Assembly: GCF_049739465.1 (NCBI RefSeq)
Contig: NZ_JBMHHY010000008.1
Location: forward strand, 124,001-188,000
Source of the DNA: Embleya sp049739465
GTDB lineage: Bacteria; Actinomycetota; Actinomycetes; Streptomycetales; Streptomycetaceae
DNA length: 64,000 nt
Direction of reading: 5' to 3'
Shown here: one piece after another, positions 25,562-33,986 of the stretch
Position numbering within the stretch: position 1 is the stretch's first letter
Layout: each line of letters opens with the position of its first letter
Program-made: the position numbers and the translations under genes
Notes under the pieces: model-generated
Database searches by the model: none
Seen by the model: the letters and a program-made list of their open reading frames with translations, nothing else
What the model was told of the DNA's origin: nothing

Positions 25562-25821
25562 CCACGATCACCCTGGCACCCGACGTCACCGCGACGGATG
25601 TCCCGGACGGGCTGGTGCTGCTCGACCAACGCCGAGGCCGATACTGGCAGTTGAACCGCACCGGCGCGGGTGCCTTGCGCCTGCTGATGGCCGGTCACTC
25701 CGCGGAGGAGGTGGCCGCGCGGCTGGCGGAGCCGGCCCCGGCCGCCGCGTCGCGGGCGCATCACGATGTACGGGAACTGTTGCGGGCGTTGTGCGAGGCC
25801 CGTCTGGTGGTGGCGTCATGA
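25558..25821 (+). CDS. lasso peptide RRE protein (PqqD-like, B1)
   Basis: This 87-aa RiPP recognition element has the winged-helix PqqD fold: VLLDQRRGRYWQLNRTGAGA, then LLMAGHSAEEVAARL. It binds the precursor leader through the YxxPxL motif and presents it to the protease and cyclase. It is split from the B2 peptidase, as is typical in actinobacteria. Its start overlaps the cyclase stop and its stop overlaps the B2 start, so all are translationally coupled. Confidence 0.94.
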   Translation: MTTITLAPDVTATDVPDGLVLLDQRRGRYWQLNRTGAGALRLLMAGHSAEEVAARLAEPAPAAASRAHHDVRELLRALCEARLVVAS

Positions 25822-26249
25822 CGATGCCGGTCACCGCGGAGGAATCGGTGCCGCTGACCTGGCATCGGCACGTCACGGCGCGCTGTGCGGTCGCGGTCGC
25901 CCGGCCGTTGGCCCTGCTCCCACCACGGCGGCTGCGCCGGGTGTTGCGGGTGGTCGGCCTGGGCGCCCGCCCCGCCACCGTGGCCGAGGCGTCGGCCGCG
26001 CGGCGGGCCGTCGTATCGGTCAGCGCCCGCTGCGCCGGGCAGGGCTGCCTGCAGCGGTCCGTGGCCACGGTGTTGTTGTGCCGGTTGCGCGGAGCGGTGC
26101 CGGATTGGTGTACGGGCTTTCGCACGCAGCCGTTTCGGGCGCACGCGTGGGTTGCGGCGGAGGGGACGCCGGTGGGGGAGGCCGGTGACATGGCGCTGTT
26201 CCACACCGTGTTGAGCGTGCGGCGCACAACCACCGAGGAGTCGTCATGA
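25818..26249 (+). CDS. lasso peptide leader peptidase (B2, transglutaminase-like)
   Basis: This 143-aa cysteine protease of the transglutaminase-like fold cleaves the leader after Leu23 of the precursor. Catalytic Cys77 lies in GCLQRSVA and His109 in FRAHAWV; the acidic third member is probably in the GEAGD segment near 120-124. Length and motifs are standard for lasso B2 proteins. It sits between B1 and the exporter with overlapping stop and start codons on both sides. Confidence 0.94.
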   Translation: MTMPVTAEESVPLTWHRHVTARCAVAVARPLALLPPRRLRRVLRVVGLGARPATVAEASAARRAVVSVSARCAGQGCLQRSVATVLLCRLRGAVPDWCTGFRTQPFRAHAWVAAEGTPVGEAGDMALFHTVLSVRRTTTEESS

Positions 26250-27301
26250 GTATCTCCTGCGTGCTCGGCGTGCCCGGCGTGCCTGGCCTGCCCGCGGTGC
26301 CCGGTGTGCCTGCGGTGTCCGCCGTGCCTGCCGCGCCCGAGAGCGCCATTTGCGCCGAGGGGCTCGGCAAGCTCTACGGCGACACCGAAGCCGTGGTGGG
26401 TCTGGACCTGGACGTCCCGGAGGGCCGGATCTTCGGCTTCGTGGGCCCCAACGGCGCGGGCAAGAGCACCACCATCGGCATGTTGTGCACCCTGGTACGG
26501 CCCACACTGGGCCGGGCCCGGGTCGCGGGGTGCGACGTAGGCACCCAACCGGACGAGGTACGGCGCCGGATCGGGTTGATCTTCCAGGAGTCCACGCTCG
26601 ACGTGGATCTCACCGCCGAGGAGAACATGCGCTTTCAGGCCGATCTGTTCGGGGTGCCGCGACGGCGCTCGCGGGTGCTGATCCCGGAGCTCCTGGAACT
26701 GGTGGACCTGGCGCAACGCCGGGACTCGCCGGTGCGCACGTTGTCCGGCGGCATGCGGCGCCGCCTGGAGATCGCCCGGGGTCTCCTGCACGCGCCGCGT
26801 GTGCTGTTCCTGGACGAGCCCACCACCGGGCTTGATCCGCAGACGCGCGCGGCGGTGTGGGAACACCTGCACCGGCTGCGCCGCGAGCAGGGGATCACCG
26901 TCTTCCTGACGACGCATCACCTCGAGGAGGCGGAGCACTGCGACCTGATGGCCATCATCGACGCCGGTGAACTGGTGGCGGAGGGAACTCCGGCCGGACT
27001 CAAGGCGGTTGTCGGCGCCGATCTGGTCACGCTGCACACCGGCGACGATGCGCGGGCCGCGCGGGCGGTACGGGAGCGGTTCGGTCTGGCGGTGCAGACG
27101 CACGAGCGGGGCCTGCGGCTGAAGGTGGCCGACGGGGCGGCGTTCGTACCGCGCCTGTGTGCCGAACTCGGCGTCCCGGTGCGCTCGGTGCGGGTGACGC
27201 CGCCCTCGTTGGACGACGTCTTCCTGCACTACACGGGCCGCACCATACGCGAGGCCGACGGTGGTCCGACGCCGCCGCCCGGCCTCGGACCGAGGAGGTA
27301 G
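26246..27301 (+). CDS. ABC transporter ATP-binding protein, DrrA-like, lasso exporter
   Basis: This 351-aa ATPase powers export of the mature lasso peptide and probably self-immunity. The Walker A motif GPNGAGKST is at 67-75, the signature LSGGM at 166-170 and Walker B LFLDEP at 187-192. The C-terminal third matches the DrrA-type extension. An odd N-terminal extension of about 30 residues is built from VPG/VPA repeats before the ABC domain proper. Most lasso clusters use a single fused D protein; here the ATPase and permease are separate, as in daunorubicin-type exporters. Confidence 0.9.
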   Translation: MSISCVLGVPGVPGLPAVPGVPAVSAVPAAPESAICAEGLGKLYGDTEAVVGLDLDVPEGRIFGFVGPNGAGKSTTIGMLCTLVRPTLGRARVAGCDVGTQPDEVRRRIGLIFQESTLDVDLTAEENMRFQADLFGVPRRRSRVLIPELLELVDLAQRRDSPVRTLSGGMRRRLEIARGLLHAPRVLFLDEPTTGLDPQTRAAVWEHLHRLRREQGITVFLTTHHLEEAEHCDLMAIIDAGELVAEGTPAGLKAVVGADLVTLHTGDDARAARAVRERFGLAVQTHERGLRLKVADGAAFVPRLCAELGVPVRSVRVTPPSLDDVFLHYTGRTIREADGGPTPPPGLGPRR

Positions 27302-27307
27302 AGCCGA

Positions 27308-28222
27308 ATGGCCCCCACCGAGATCGAATTGTCGGCCGCACAGCCGCCGCTCTCCCGCCTCGTGCGGGTCGACGGCGTGCATCCGCCGCCCGACGCCTCG
27401 GCCCGATTCGGCCGCGTCGCGCGGGATCTGCGTACCGTGCGGGTGTTGTGGCAGCGCGAGATGATCCGCTTCACCCGCAACCGGGTCCGGCTGGCGATGG
27501 GGCTGGTCACCCCGCTGATGTTCCTGCTCATCCTGGGCACCGGGCTCAACTCCCTGATCGGCGGCGGCGGATCGGCCGACGGCCTGAGCGACTACCGCGC
27601 GTATCTCTTCCCGGGCGTGCTGATCATGGCCGTTCAGGCGCCCGCGATCGCCGTCGGGGTCACCATCGTGTGGGACCGACAGGCCGGATTCCTGCGGCAG
27701 ATGCTGGTCGCGCCGGTGCGGCGCGGGGTGTTGCTGACCGGGATCTGCCTCGGGGGAGCCGCGACCGGTGCGGGCTATGGCGCGCTCGTACTCGCCGTCG
27801 CGGGCGCGGCCGGGGTGCCCTATCGTCCGGAACTGCTGCTGGTGCTCCTCGAGTTGGCACTGATCTCGTTCGCGTTCACGGCGCTCGGGGTGCTGGCGGC
27901 GGTGTGCATTCGGCGGATCGAGACGTTCCAGGTCGTGGTCGGGATGTTCATGATGCCGCTGCTGTTCCTGTCCGGCGCGATGTTCCCGGCGCGTGGGCTT
28001 CCCGGCTGGCTGGGCGGCGCGGTCCTGGCCAACCCGCTGACGTACGGCGTCGATGCGCTGCGCCGCACGCTGCCGGGAGGTGTGGCAACCCCGGGCGGCG
28101 CGGCCACGGGGCCGCAGTGGTGGGGGTGGGCGCCGCCGGTGTTGCTCGAGGTGTCGTTCCTGGCGGTGGCGGCGCTGGCGGCCTTGGCCGTGGCGACGCG
28201 CCGGTTCTCGCGTACCGAGTAG
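27308..28222 (+). CDS. ABC-2 type permease, DrrB-like, lasso exporter
   Basis: This 304-aa membrane subunit has six hydrophobic segments and the ABC-2 signature region (LFLSGAMFPARGLPGWL, then NPLTYGVDALR). It pairs with the ATPase gene seven bases upstream to form the exporter. It is the last gene of the lasso operon; the next gene follows after a 114-bp gap and encodes an unrelated kinase-fold protein. Confidence 0.9.
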   Translation: MAPTEIELSAAQPPLSRLVRVDGVHPPPDASARFGRVARDLRTVRVLWQREMIRFTRNRVRLAMGLVTPLMFLLILGTGLNSLIGGGGSADGLSDYRAYLFPGVLIMAVQAPAIAVGVTIVWDRQAGFLRQMLVAPVRRGVLLTGICLGGAATGAGYGALVLAVAGAAGVPYRPELLLVLLELALISFAFTALGVLAAVCIRRIETFQVVVGMFMMPLLFLSGAMFPARGLPGWLGGAVLANPLTYGVDALRRTLPGGVATPGGAATGPQWWGWAPPVLLEVSFLAVAALAALAVATRRFSRTE

Positions 28223-28336
28223 CGAACGCCCGTGGGCTCCTTGGGGGTTGTTTGATTTCGGCGGCAAATCGTTCGGCGGTGCGCGCCGGTTCGCGTAGGG
28301 TGCCCCGGTTGTCCAACGGAGGGGTGGGTCGCGGAC

Positions 28337-29332
28337 GTGGCACCCAGGAATGTGACGAAGGATCAGTTGGCGGGTGCGGTACGGGCCGCGCTGGGCGGTG
28401 GTCGGCGGCTGGTGGGGGTGGAGCGGCTGGCCGGTGGCACCAGGAAGGGCGTGTACCGGCTGACGATGGACGATGCGACGACGTCGGCGATCGTGTATCT
28501 GTGGGAGGAGTCGGAGAACTACTGGCCGACGGCAGAGGGGGACGACGATGTCGCCGACCCGTTCTCGCCCGGGGTCGGGCTCGACCTGTTCGAGGCCGCG
28601 CATGCCCGGTTGGCCGCGTTGGGCCTGCGGGTGCCCGAGGTTTACCTGGTCGACCGTGATCGCACCCACTACCGGGCCGACTTGGCGATCGTGGAGGACT
28701 TCCCAGGCGAGAACCTGGAGCAACTGTTCGAGCGCGATCCGCGCGCGGCGGAGCCGACGATGGCCGGCCTTGCCGAGGCTCTGGCCGCGATGCGCGGATA
28801 CCGGGCGCCGGCCTACGGCAAGGTGGCCCTGGTCGACGGAGGCGACAGCTCGCACGGGACGTCGTGCGAGGGGGCCGTCCTCGACTTCGCGCTGCGCTGC
28901 CTCGCCGAGGCGGCTTCCCGTGACCCACGGATCGCGGGCGCTCGCGACCGGCTGGACGAGCGGCTGCGCGAGCTGGCCGCGGCGGTCCGACCGAGGACCG
29001 AATTCTCGGTCGTGCATGGCGAGTTGGGTCTGGGCCACGTGCTGGTGGACCGAGCCGGCAACCCGGTGCTGATCGACATCGAGGACCTGATGTACTTCGA
29101 CGTCGAGTGGGAGCACGTGCACCTGCGCATCCGCCTGCACGAGGACTATGCACGGCTGGCGGTGCCCGATCTCGACGACGACCGACTGGCGTTGTACATG
29201 CTCGCCCAACGACTGTCCCTGACGGCGGGCCCACTGCGGTTGCTCGACGGGGACTTCCCCGATCGGGCGTTCATGGCAGAGATCGCCGAGTGGAACCTCA
29301 CCCAGGCGTTGGCGCTGATCTCGCTCGGGTAG
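28337..29332 (+). CDS. aminoglycoside phosphotransferase (APH)-fold protein
   Basis: This 331-aa kinase-like protein of the APH/choline kinase fold has VVHGELGLGHVLVD (about 229-242), which corresponds to the Brenner motif HGDxxxxN with the catalytic Asp as Glu and the Asn as His. LIDIED is the DFG-like metal motif and is intact. These changes raise doubt about normal catalysis. It follows the lasso exporter on the same strand, but the gap suggests a separate transcript. The substrate is unknown and resistance function is not implied. The GTG start is taken from the family-like N terminus. Confidence 0.78.
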   Translation: MAPRNVTKDQLAGAVRAALGGGRRLVGVERLAGGTRKGVYRLTMDDATTSAIVYLWEESENYWPTAEGDDDVADPFSPGVGLDLFEAAHARLAALGLRVPEVYLVDRDRTHYRADLAIVEDFPGENLEQLFERDPRAAEPTMAGLAEALAAMRGYRAPAYGKVALVDGGDSSHGTSCEGAVLDFALRCLAEAASRDPRIAGARDRLDERLRELAAAVRPRTEFSVVHGELGLGHVLVDRAGNPVLIDIEDLMYFDVEWEHVHLRIRLHEDYARLAVPDLDDDRLALYMLAQRLSLTAGPLRLLDGDFPDRAFMAEIAEWNLTQALALISLG

Positions 29333-29481
29333 CCCGCGGTAATGGGGTAATGGGTAGCCGAACCACCGCTCCGCCGACTGTTGTTCGCCCATCCGGGGAC
29401 GGCGGTCGGCGGTCTCCGGGTGGCTTCTCGGCGGTCGCGGGCCCGGCCTATTCGTCGTTCCGGTGGAATGTATGTGCCGCT

Positions 29482-30249
29482 TCACAATTCGAAGGCGGCG
29501 CGCAGGGTGTCGCGGTGGGCGCGTACATGGCGGATGTCCGCCTCGTACAGGTCGGTGTGGCCTTCCGAGATGTGTTGCCGGAATGCCTCGTTGCCCTGCG
29601 CGGCCTGGTCGCGCATGAAGTCGACGAGGGCCTGCAGTCGGTCGGGGACGGCGTCGACGACCTCGGCGCCCACGCCCGGTCCGTAGGCCCGGCAGAAGGC
29701 GGCGACTCGGCGTCCCTGTTCCTGTGGTGTGCCGAAGCTCTCGGGGTTGTCCGGCCCCTGTAGCGGTGCGAACCGGTAGACGGCGTAGGCGATGTCCCAG
29801 ACGCGTGGTCCGGGGTGTGCCGTGTCGAAATCGATGAACCCCACTGCCGCGCCGTCCTTCACCACGCAGTTGTACTGGGCGGCGTCGCCGTGGCACATGA
29901 CCTCCGTCGGCTGCCGGACCGGGAACAGCCAGAGGTCGTCGGGATGCGGCCGGAACGTGACGGTGGCGTCGTGGAAACGCCGCAGCAGTGTGGCCGCAGA
30001 GGCGAGGAGTTCGGGCGTACGCAGTTCCGAGGTGAGTGCGTTGTGCACCTCGCCGTCGAGGAAGGTGAGCACCTCGTTGCCGTCGGGGTCGAAGCCTCGT
30101 GGTTCTGGTGCGCCGTGGAAACCCTGGTCGTGGAGGTGCTGCAGCAGCCGGTGGATCGCCGGAGTCGCCGGGGAGGCCGGCCGGTGGACCACGTTGCCGT
30201 GGCGGCGCACGACGTTGACGCCGCCGCGGAATTCCTGCCATTCGGTCAT
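29482..30249 (-). CDS. APH-family phosphotransferase
   Basis: This 255-aa kinase has the Brenner motif CHGDAAQYN (about 149-157) and the metal-binding FIDFDTA (about 168-174) both intact, so it should be active on a small hydroxylated molecule. It is convergent with a divergent-motif APH protein; the two are unlike in sequence and are not a recent duplication. Its start lies 43 bp after the end of the methyltransferase gene, on the same strand, so they may share an operon. Confidence 0.85.
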   Translation of the reverse strand: MTEWQEFRGGVNVVRRHGNVVHRPASPATPAIHRLLQHLHDQGFHGAPEPRGFDPDGNEVLTFLDGEVHNALTSELRTPELLASAATLLRRFHDATVTFRPHPDDLWLFPVRQPTEVMCHGDAAQYNCVVKDGAAVGFIDFDTAHPGPRVWDIAYAVYRFAPLQGPDNPESFGTPQEQGRRVAAFCRAYGPGVGAEVVDAVPDRLQALVDFMRDQAAQGNEAFRQHISEGHTDLYEADIRHVRAHRDTLRAAFEL

Positions 30250-30292
30250 TCATGACTCGCTTTCCGAGGATCGGGGCCGGCCCTCGTCGTGC

Positions 30293-31153
30293 TCAGTGCG
30301 CCGTGCGTACCGCCGAGACCAGTCCGCCGGGGCCCTCGTCCTGTTGCGACGGGGTGGGTACCGGGCGTCCGTAGGCCTCGGCGCGCTCGCGCAGGGTGAA
30401 GGTTTCCGCCTGCCAGCCGAGGCCGGCCAGCCAGCCGACCGGGTCCTCGGGCATCTCCGAGACCCACATCGACGCTGCCGATCCCGGAGCGGCGTCCGCG
30501 CGGAAGCGTTCGACCACACCGCGCGGGCCCAGTGTCAGGCCCATCCTGCTGCCTGCAGCGGACAGTGCGCCGACCCGTTCGAGCAGGAACTGCACCGCGT
30601 CCTCGGGCAGATAGATCAGCAGTCCCTCGGCGATCCACACCGTCGGCTGCGCCGGATCGTGCCCGGCCGCGGCCAGGGCGCCGGGCCAGTCCTCGCGCAG
30701 GTCGACCGGGACGGTGATTCGCTCGCAGCGCGGAACGGCCCGCTCCTGACGCAGCACCGAGGCCTTGAAGCCCAGCGGCTCGGCCGTGTCGACCTCGAAC
30801 AGCCGGGTCCCCGCAGGCCAGTTCATCCGGAAGGCCCTGCTGTCCATCCCGGCGCCGAGCAGCACGACCTGCCGGATGCCGGCCGCGACTGCCCGGTCCA
30901 GCAGGTCGTCCAGGAACTTCGTCCGGATGACGATCGAGAAGGCCACACCGAGTCGGCGGCGCCGCGCCGCCTCGTCCGCGAGCGGGGGCAGCGGCGCGTC
31001 GGGGCCGATCCCGCCGGCCGTGGCGAAGGCCGGCGCCAGTGGGTCCCGGAACAGCGGATCCTTGCGTGCCGTCTCCATCGCCCTCACCCGGGCCACGCCC
31101 ACGGCTGTGGCCCACACCCCGGACGGCTCGACCCGTCCCGCCGGATCAGTCAT
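30293..31153 (-). CDS. SAM-dependent methyltransferase, LCMT/PPM1 family
   Basis: This 286-aa class I methyltransferase of the leucine carboxyl methyltransferase-like family is abundant in actinobacteria. Motif I is LGAGMDSRAFR (about 98-108) and the acidic SAM-binding residue follows in LFEVDT. EGLLIYLP, the family hallmark, is near residue 176. The substrate is unknown; in streptomycetes these often sit in specialised-metabolite loci. It is the first gene of a probable two-gene unit with the APH kinase. Confidence 0.87.
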   Translation of the reverse strand: MTDPAGRVEPSGVWATAVGVARVRAMETARKDPLFRDPLAPAFATAGGIGPDAPLPPLADEAARRRRLGVAFSIVIRTKFLDDLLDRAVAAGIRQVVLLGAGMDSRAFRMNWPAGTRLFEVDTAEPLGFKASVLRQERAVPRCERITVPVDLREDWPGALAAAGHDPAQPTVWIAEGLLIYLPEDAVQFLLERVGALSAAGSRMGLTLGPRGVVERFRADAAPGSAASMWVSEMPEDPVGWLAGLGWQAETFTLRERAEAYGRPVPTPSQQDEGPGGLVSAVRTAH

Positions 31154-31373
31154 GCGTTCAGCCTAGCCAGGCCGTCGGGGCGTCACACCGGCGTGGTGGG
31201 AAACGCGGTGGGACACAGCGCTCCGGGGGCCAGGTCCAACCCACGACTTGGGCGCGGAGGCCGCCCGGATGTTGCCGGAGCGCCCGGACGATCCGGCGCG
31301 CCGGCCGGCGTTGTTGCGGCCGCTGGTGCGCCTGATCGTGCGTCACTCGACCGCCGCGGCGGGCTGAGCGGGC

Positions 31374-31799
31374 CTATGACGGTTCGGGCTCGGGCCACGC
31401 CTCGATGGTGTAGCAGGTGGCGAAGTCGTCGATGTCGATCCAGCCGATCGGGTCTTCCGGGGCGTGCTCGGCGTCGGCGATCAGGACGGCGGCGGTGCCG
31501 TCGCGGGGGTGCGCGCCTTGGGCGCGGCGGAAGGCGACGACGCGGGCCAGGCGCGGCGCGAAGCCGACGGCGGGCTCGAACTCGTCGCGCAGTCGCCAGG
31601 TTTGCCCGGGGGCGGCGATCAGCCAGGGCGAGCCGGCGGTGAGACGCTCGCAGGCTACCCGGGTGGCTGCTGCCCGGCTCAGGTGATCGTCGGCCATCAG
31701 CGCGTCGATCCACGCGTTGAGCAACTCGCCGGCGCGGACGGCGCCGAGGATGTGGTCGATGCGTTTGTGGTTTTGGTTGTGGTTGTGGTTCTGCTTCAT
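31374..31799 (-). CDS. hypothetical cytoplasmic protein
   Basis: This 141-aa protein begins with an Asn/His-rich stretch (MKQNHNHNQNHKRIDH), then a mixed alpha/beta body and an acidic C terminus (DIDDFATCYTIEAWPEPEPS). I do not recognise a family. The ATG at 31799 has a GGAAGGA box six bases upstream, which argues that it is translated. The His/Asn-rich N terminus might bind metal, but this is speculation. Confidence 0.6.
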   Translation of the reverse strand: MKQNHNHNQNHKRIDHILGAVRAGELLNAWIDALMADDHLSRAAATRVACERLTAGSPWLIAAPGQTWRLRDEFEPAVGFAPRLARVVAFRRAQGAHPRDGTAAVLIADAEHAPEDPIGWIDIDDFATCYTIEAWPEPEPS

Positions 31800-31954
31800 G
31801 GGAGGTCCTTCCGGTCGGAGCCGTGCGGGCATTCGGTATCGGGGTCTTCGGGACCCACTGGAATACGGCTGCGGGATCGGCCCGATTGCCGCTCGGGGGG
31901 TGGGAATTCTTGCGTCGGACGGTCTGCGTCCGGACTTCCGGCACGTACGTCCGC

Positions 31955-32035
31955 ACTACCAGAGCACTACCAGCGGACCACCAGAGCACGACCGGAGCAC
32001 GACTGGCGATCGACCAGCGTCGCAGGTCGCACGAC
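31955..32035. repeat. degenerate short repeats in intergenic region
   Basis: Related units around ACCAGAGCAC and CGGAGCACGAC recur several times in the 250-bp spacer upstream of the hypothetical gene. They look like short slippage-derived or protein-binding repeats. No ORF or RNA motif is evident. Confidence 0.35.
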
Positions 32036-32051
32036 TCCCGCCGGTCGGGGA

Positions 32052-32519
32052 CTACACCAGGGTGCCGCCGGTGTTGTGGATCAGCCGGTGGAGTACCTTC
32101 ACCGCGGTGACGTAGTCGGCGTCGTCGATGCCCTCGTGGATGCGGGCCCGGATGGCCGGGGCGTGCTGCTTGAGGTCGACCCGGGCCGCTTCCCCCGCCT
32201 CGGTGATCCACCACCGTCCGTCGGCGTCGCGGGTGAGCCGGCCGCGCGCCAAGAGGACCTCCGCCTCGGCCGCCAGGTCGTCCCCGGGCCGGATGTAGGA
32301 GCTCATGGCCTGCTGGAGTTCGGGGACGGTCATGCCGTGGCCATCCGGCGAGATGTCGTTCTTCGACAGGTTGCGCAGCAGCCAGTACTGAGGCTGCGTG
32401 AAGCCCAGTTCGGCCTGTCGGGCCCGGGTGAACGAGATCAGCGACTCGTTGGCCACGCCGGTCAGGTACGCGGCCGGCTGTCCGGCGAGTTCGGCGTCGG
32501 AGGTGTGCTCGGTGGTCAT
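32052..32519 (-). CDS. MarR-like winged-helix regulator
   Basis: This 155-aa regulator has a MarR-type winged helix (QPQYWLLRNLSKND, then TVPELQQAMSSYIRP and GRWWITEAGEAARVDL). The body is shorter than usual MarR proteins but complete. The ATG at 32519 has a GAGGGGA box. It is divergent from the serine hydrolase gene, which it may control. The signal is unknown. Confidence 0.8.
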   Translation of the reverse strand: MTTEHTSDAELAGQPAAYLTGVANESLISFTRARQAELGFTQPQYWLLRNLSKNDISPDGHGMTVPELQQAMSSYIRPGDDLAAEAEVLLARGRLTRDADGRWWITEAGEAARVDLKQHAPAIRARIHEGIDDADYVTAVKVLHRLIHNTGGTLV

Positions 32520-32774
32520 GTGATGTCCCCTCGGAGTGGAGTGGTTACCGGCGGGAAACACCGTAGAACCTCAAGTCGGGTTTAGGTCAATACGATCTTG
32601 TCCCGGCGGGCGCCGCGTGGTTCGCCTCGTCGGCCCGATCGCCGTGGCCGGGCTGCCGGATCGCCGGCCGCGCCCGGCCCCACGCCCGTGGGGACAGCCG
32701 GCGGGCCAATGAAACTACGCTGTGGCGATGGGCCGGGCGGCCGGCCACGGGTTGCACGCGACAGGGAGAACCAC

Positions 32775-33935
32775 GTGAGCCGACACACCGCTTGTCCGGA
32801 CAGTGGTCGACCAGGTGCAGAACCACCCGAAGTCTCGGACGCGGTATCCGAGTTCGCGCCGACCCCGGCGGCCGAGGGCTGTGCGGCGATCCGGCGCGTA
32901 CTCGAGCAGGCCGTGACCCAAGGCGGCCTTCCCGGGATTCTTGTCGAGGTTCGCGACGGCGAGCGACAGTGGTTCGCGACTGCGGGAGTCGCGGACACCG
33001 GAACCGGCGACGAGCGTGCGCAGCAGGACCGGTTCCGGATCGGCAGCATCAGCAAGACGTTCGTGGCCACCGTCGTACTGCAACTGGCGGCCGAAGGCAG
33101 GCTGAGCCTGGACGACACCGCCGAACAATGGCTGCCCGGCGTGCTCGACGGCCACCACCACGACGGCGCGGGGGTGAGCATCAGGATGTTGCTCAATCAC
33201 ACCAGCGGGATCTTCAACTACACCGACGACCGGGAAGCGCTGCACCGCTACGAGACACACTCCCCGGAATCACTGGTGCGGATCGCCATATCCCATCCGC
33301 TCACCTTCCCGTCGGGTTCGGGTTGGGCGTACTCCAACACCAACTACGTCCTCGCGGGCATGATCATCGAACGGGTCACCGGCCGCGCGCTCGCAGCGGA
33401 GATCACGCGGCGGATCTCCAGCCCCCTCGGCCTGACCGGTACCTACCTGCCGCACGGCGTCGACCCGACGATCGACGGGCCACACTCCCGGCACTACACG
33501 AAGTTGTTTCGAACCGACCCCGGCGCGCCGATCCACGACGCGACCGAGCTCGATTCGTCCATGTTCTGGGCAGCCGGCGGCATGATCTCCACCGCCGGTG
33601 ACCTCAACCGGTTCTTCGGTGCGCTGCTGGGAGGTCGGCTACTGCCACCGGACCGACAACGCGACATGTTCACCACCGTGCCCACCCGCGACTGGATCGC
33701 CAACACCGCCTACGGCCTCGGCGTTTCCTCGGTCAGGCTGCCCTGCGGGGAGACGGTCTGGGGCATGGGAGGTGCGCTCTTCGGATCGTGGTCCTACGCC
33801 TACGGCACTCGCGACGGCGCACAGATGGTCACCATCAACGTCAACGGCGACTGGTGCGACGGCGGTTGGCACGACCCCATCGGCATCTTCACCGATCTAC
33901 TGCAGGCGACGTTCTGCGGCCGGAGCGGTACCTGA
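32775..33935 (+). CDS. serine hydrolase, beta-lactamase/DD-peptidase fold
   Basis: This 386-aa protein of the class C beta-lactamase / D-Ala-D-Ala carboxypeptidase family has SISK (Ser91, Lys94) as the nucleophile motif and YSNTNY as the second element; the third KTG/HxG-like element appears degenerate (VWGMGGA). I see no clear signal peptide, so it may be cytosolic, or a start further upstream may apply. The GTG at 32775 has GGGAG at good spacing. Esterase, amidase or peptidase activity are all possible. Confidence 0.83.
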   Translation: MSRHTACPDSGRPGAEPPEVSDAVSEFAPTPAAEGCAAIRRVLEQAVTQGGLPGILVEVRDGERQWFATAGVADTGTGDERAQQDRFRIGSISKTFVATVVLQLAAEGRLSLDDTAEQWLPGVLDGHHHDGAGVSIRMLLNHTSGIFNYTDDREALHRYETHSPESLVRIAISHPLTFPSGSGWAYSNTNYVLAGMIIERVTGRALAAEITRRISSPLGLTGTYLPHGVDPTIDGPHSRHYTKLFRTDPGAPIHDATELDSSMFWAAGGMISTAGDLNRFFGALLGGRLLPPDRQRDMFTTVPTRDWIANTAYGLGVSSVRLPCGETVWGMGGALFGSWSYAYGTRDGAQMVTINVNGDWCDGGWHDPIGIFTDLLQATFCGRSGT

Positions 33936-33986
33936 ACACCGGAGCCATCCCCAGCCGTCCGCGTCCAGGGCGGTGGCAGGCGCTGA

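Noticed and set aside
25586..30253. A 1,555-codon minus-strand frame across the lasso and kinase genes
   Set aside because: It is an antisense artefact of GC bias with Pro/Arg/His-rich composition; the genes on both strands inside it explain the DNA.
31200..31367. A short plus-strand frame ending DPARRPALLRPLVRLIVRH
   Set aside because: It could be the tail of a decayed gene, but has no start or recognisable domain.
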